Positions 5,429 to 5,765 of a stretch of 5,765 bases of DNA are shown piece by piece (position 1 is the stretch's first letter; every line of letters starts with the position of its first letter). Under the pieces are notes generated by a model that worked only from the letters and a program-made list of their open reading frames with translations, made no database searches and was not told the origin of the DNA. Where the stretch lies: the NCBI GenBank assembly GCA_016781705.1, contig JADDPV010000017.1, forward strand, positions 1-5,765. Direction: 5' to 3'. Both the position numbers and the translations under genes were made by a program. This DNA comes from Rubrobacter sp. GTDB taxonomy: Bacteria > Actinomycetota > Rubrobacteria > Rubrobacterales > Rubrobacteraceae.

Positions 5429-5765
5429 TCAAACCAGGTTGAGATCCCTCGCGCGCGCCACCGCTCGGGTACGGCTGCGTGCGCCGAGCTTGCGATATGT
5501 GTTGTTGAGGTGGGTCTTGACGGTGCCCAAAGAGATGTACAACTCCCTCGCGATCTCCCGATTGGATCTGCCGGAGGCGACGAGCCGCAGCACCTCCAGC
5601 TCGCGCTCGCTCAAAGGTTCTGGCAGTGGCTGTCTACTCTTCGAAATGGTTGCTTCGGTGGGCAGATGGTGATCCCCGCCGGGTTGCCGGAGGGTTACGA
5701 GCAACCTGCCCACGTACTCCGGTGAAACATCATTAGGCGGGAGGCGGCGCAGTAACACCGCCATC
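5429..5765 (-). CDS. LuxR-family transcriptional regulator, C-terminal part (5' end outside window)
   Basis: Only the last 112 codons are present; the frame is open to the window edge, and the ATG at 5764 is probably internal. The C-terminal 62 residues are a LuxR/GerE helix-turn-helix: PLSERELEVLRLVASGRSNREIARELYISLGT, then VKTHLNNTYRKLGARSR, with the usual Glu, Leu, Gly and Val-Lys-Thr-His positions intact. The part before it (LLRRLPPNDVSPEYVGRLL) resembles the end of the helical repeat region found in large ATP-binding LuxR regulators of the MalT/LAL type, so the whole protein is probably around 900 residues; that size is inferred. It binds DNA as a transcription activator or repressor. 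Its nearest downstream neighbour, the four-helix membrane protein, is a reasonable candidate target. Confidence 0.88.
   Translation of the reverse strand, partial: MAVLLRRLPPNDVSPEYVGRLLVTLRQPGGDHHLPTEATISKSRQPLPEPLSERELEVLRLVASGRSNREIARELYISLGTVKTHLNNTYRKLGARSRTRAVARARDLNLV

Noticed and set aside
5253..5432. N-terminal extension of the four-helix membrane protein to 5432
   Set aside because: The added residues look non-coding, carry no membrane or signal features, and run into the regulator's stop codon; ATG 5252 has AAGGGAG at ideal spacing.

Overview
The window is GC-rich bacterial chromosome. The gene content (an LPETG surface protein, a putative F420- or flavin-binding enzyme of the Ddn type, a DUF1772 membrane protein, and the end of a large LuxR-type regulator) points to a high-GC Gram-positive, most likely an actinobacterium. 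The style resembles Rubrobacter, but that genus is an inference and was not tested by any search.

Layout. On the + strand, 180-1199 encodes a secreted, sortase-anchored surface protein. It has a strong ribosome binding site and is followed by a near-perfect terminator hairpin at 1223-1253. From there to about 2117 lies roughly 860 bases without a convincing gene: only weak, overlapping open frames with mixed codon usage, plus a few inverted repeats. It looks like decayed or non-coding sequence.

From 2118 to the right edge everything real is on the - strand. Read in the direction of transcription (high to low coordinates), the genes are: the C-terminal part of a LuxR-family regulator (5765-5429, cut by the window edge); a small four-helix membrane protein with a His-rich HHVDHVVRGNHSGWP motif (5252-4797); a 215-base spacer; then a tight four-gene cluster. 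That cluster is an NAD(P)H-binding NmrA-like Rossmann protein (4581-3952), a DUF1772 membrane protein (3907-3434), a classical short-chain dehydrogenase (3432-2611) and a Ddn-like deazaflavin/flavin-binding protein (2588-2118). Gaps inside it are 44, 1 and 22 bases, so the four are very likely one operon. A 7-bp stem-loop (2077-2103) just after the last stop may end it.

How they may work together. Three of the four operon genes are predicted nucleotide- or flavin/F420-dependent redox proteins. The fourth, DUF1772, belongs to a membrane family that includes fungal anthrone oxygenases. The set suggests reduction or oxidation of a lipophilic small molecule (quinone-like, aromatic or aldehyde/ketone), but no substrate can be read from the sequence. 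No mobile element, CRISPR array, tRNA or rRNA is visible, and I found no clearly new defence or signalling system. The items most worth checking are the redox operon, the His-motif membrane protein beside the regulator, and the gene-poor stretch.
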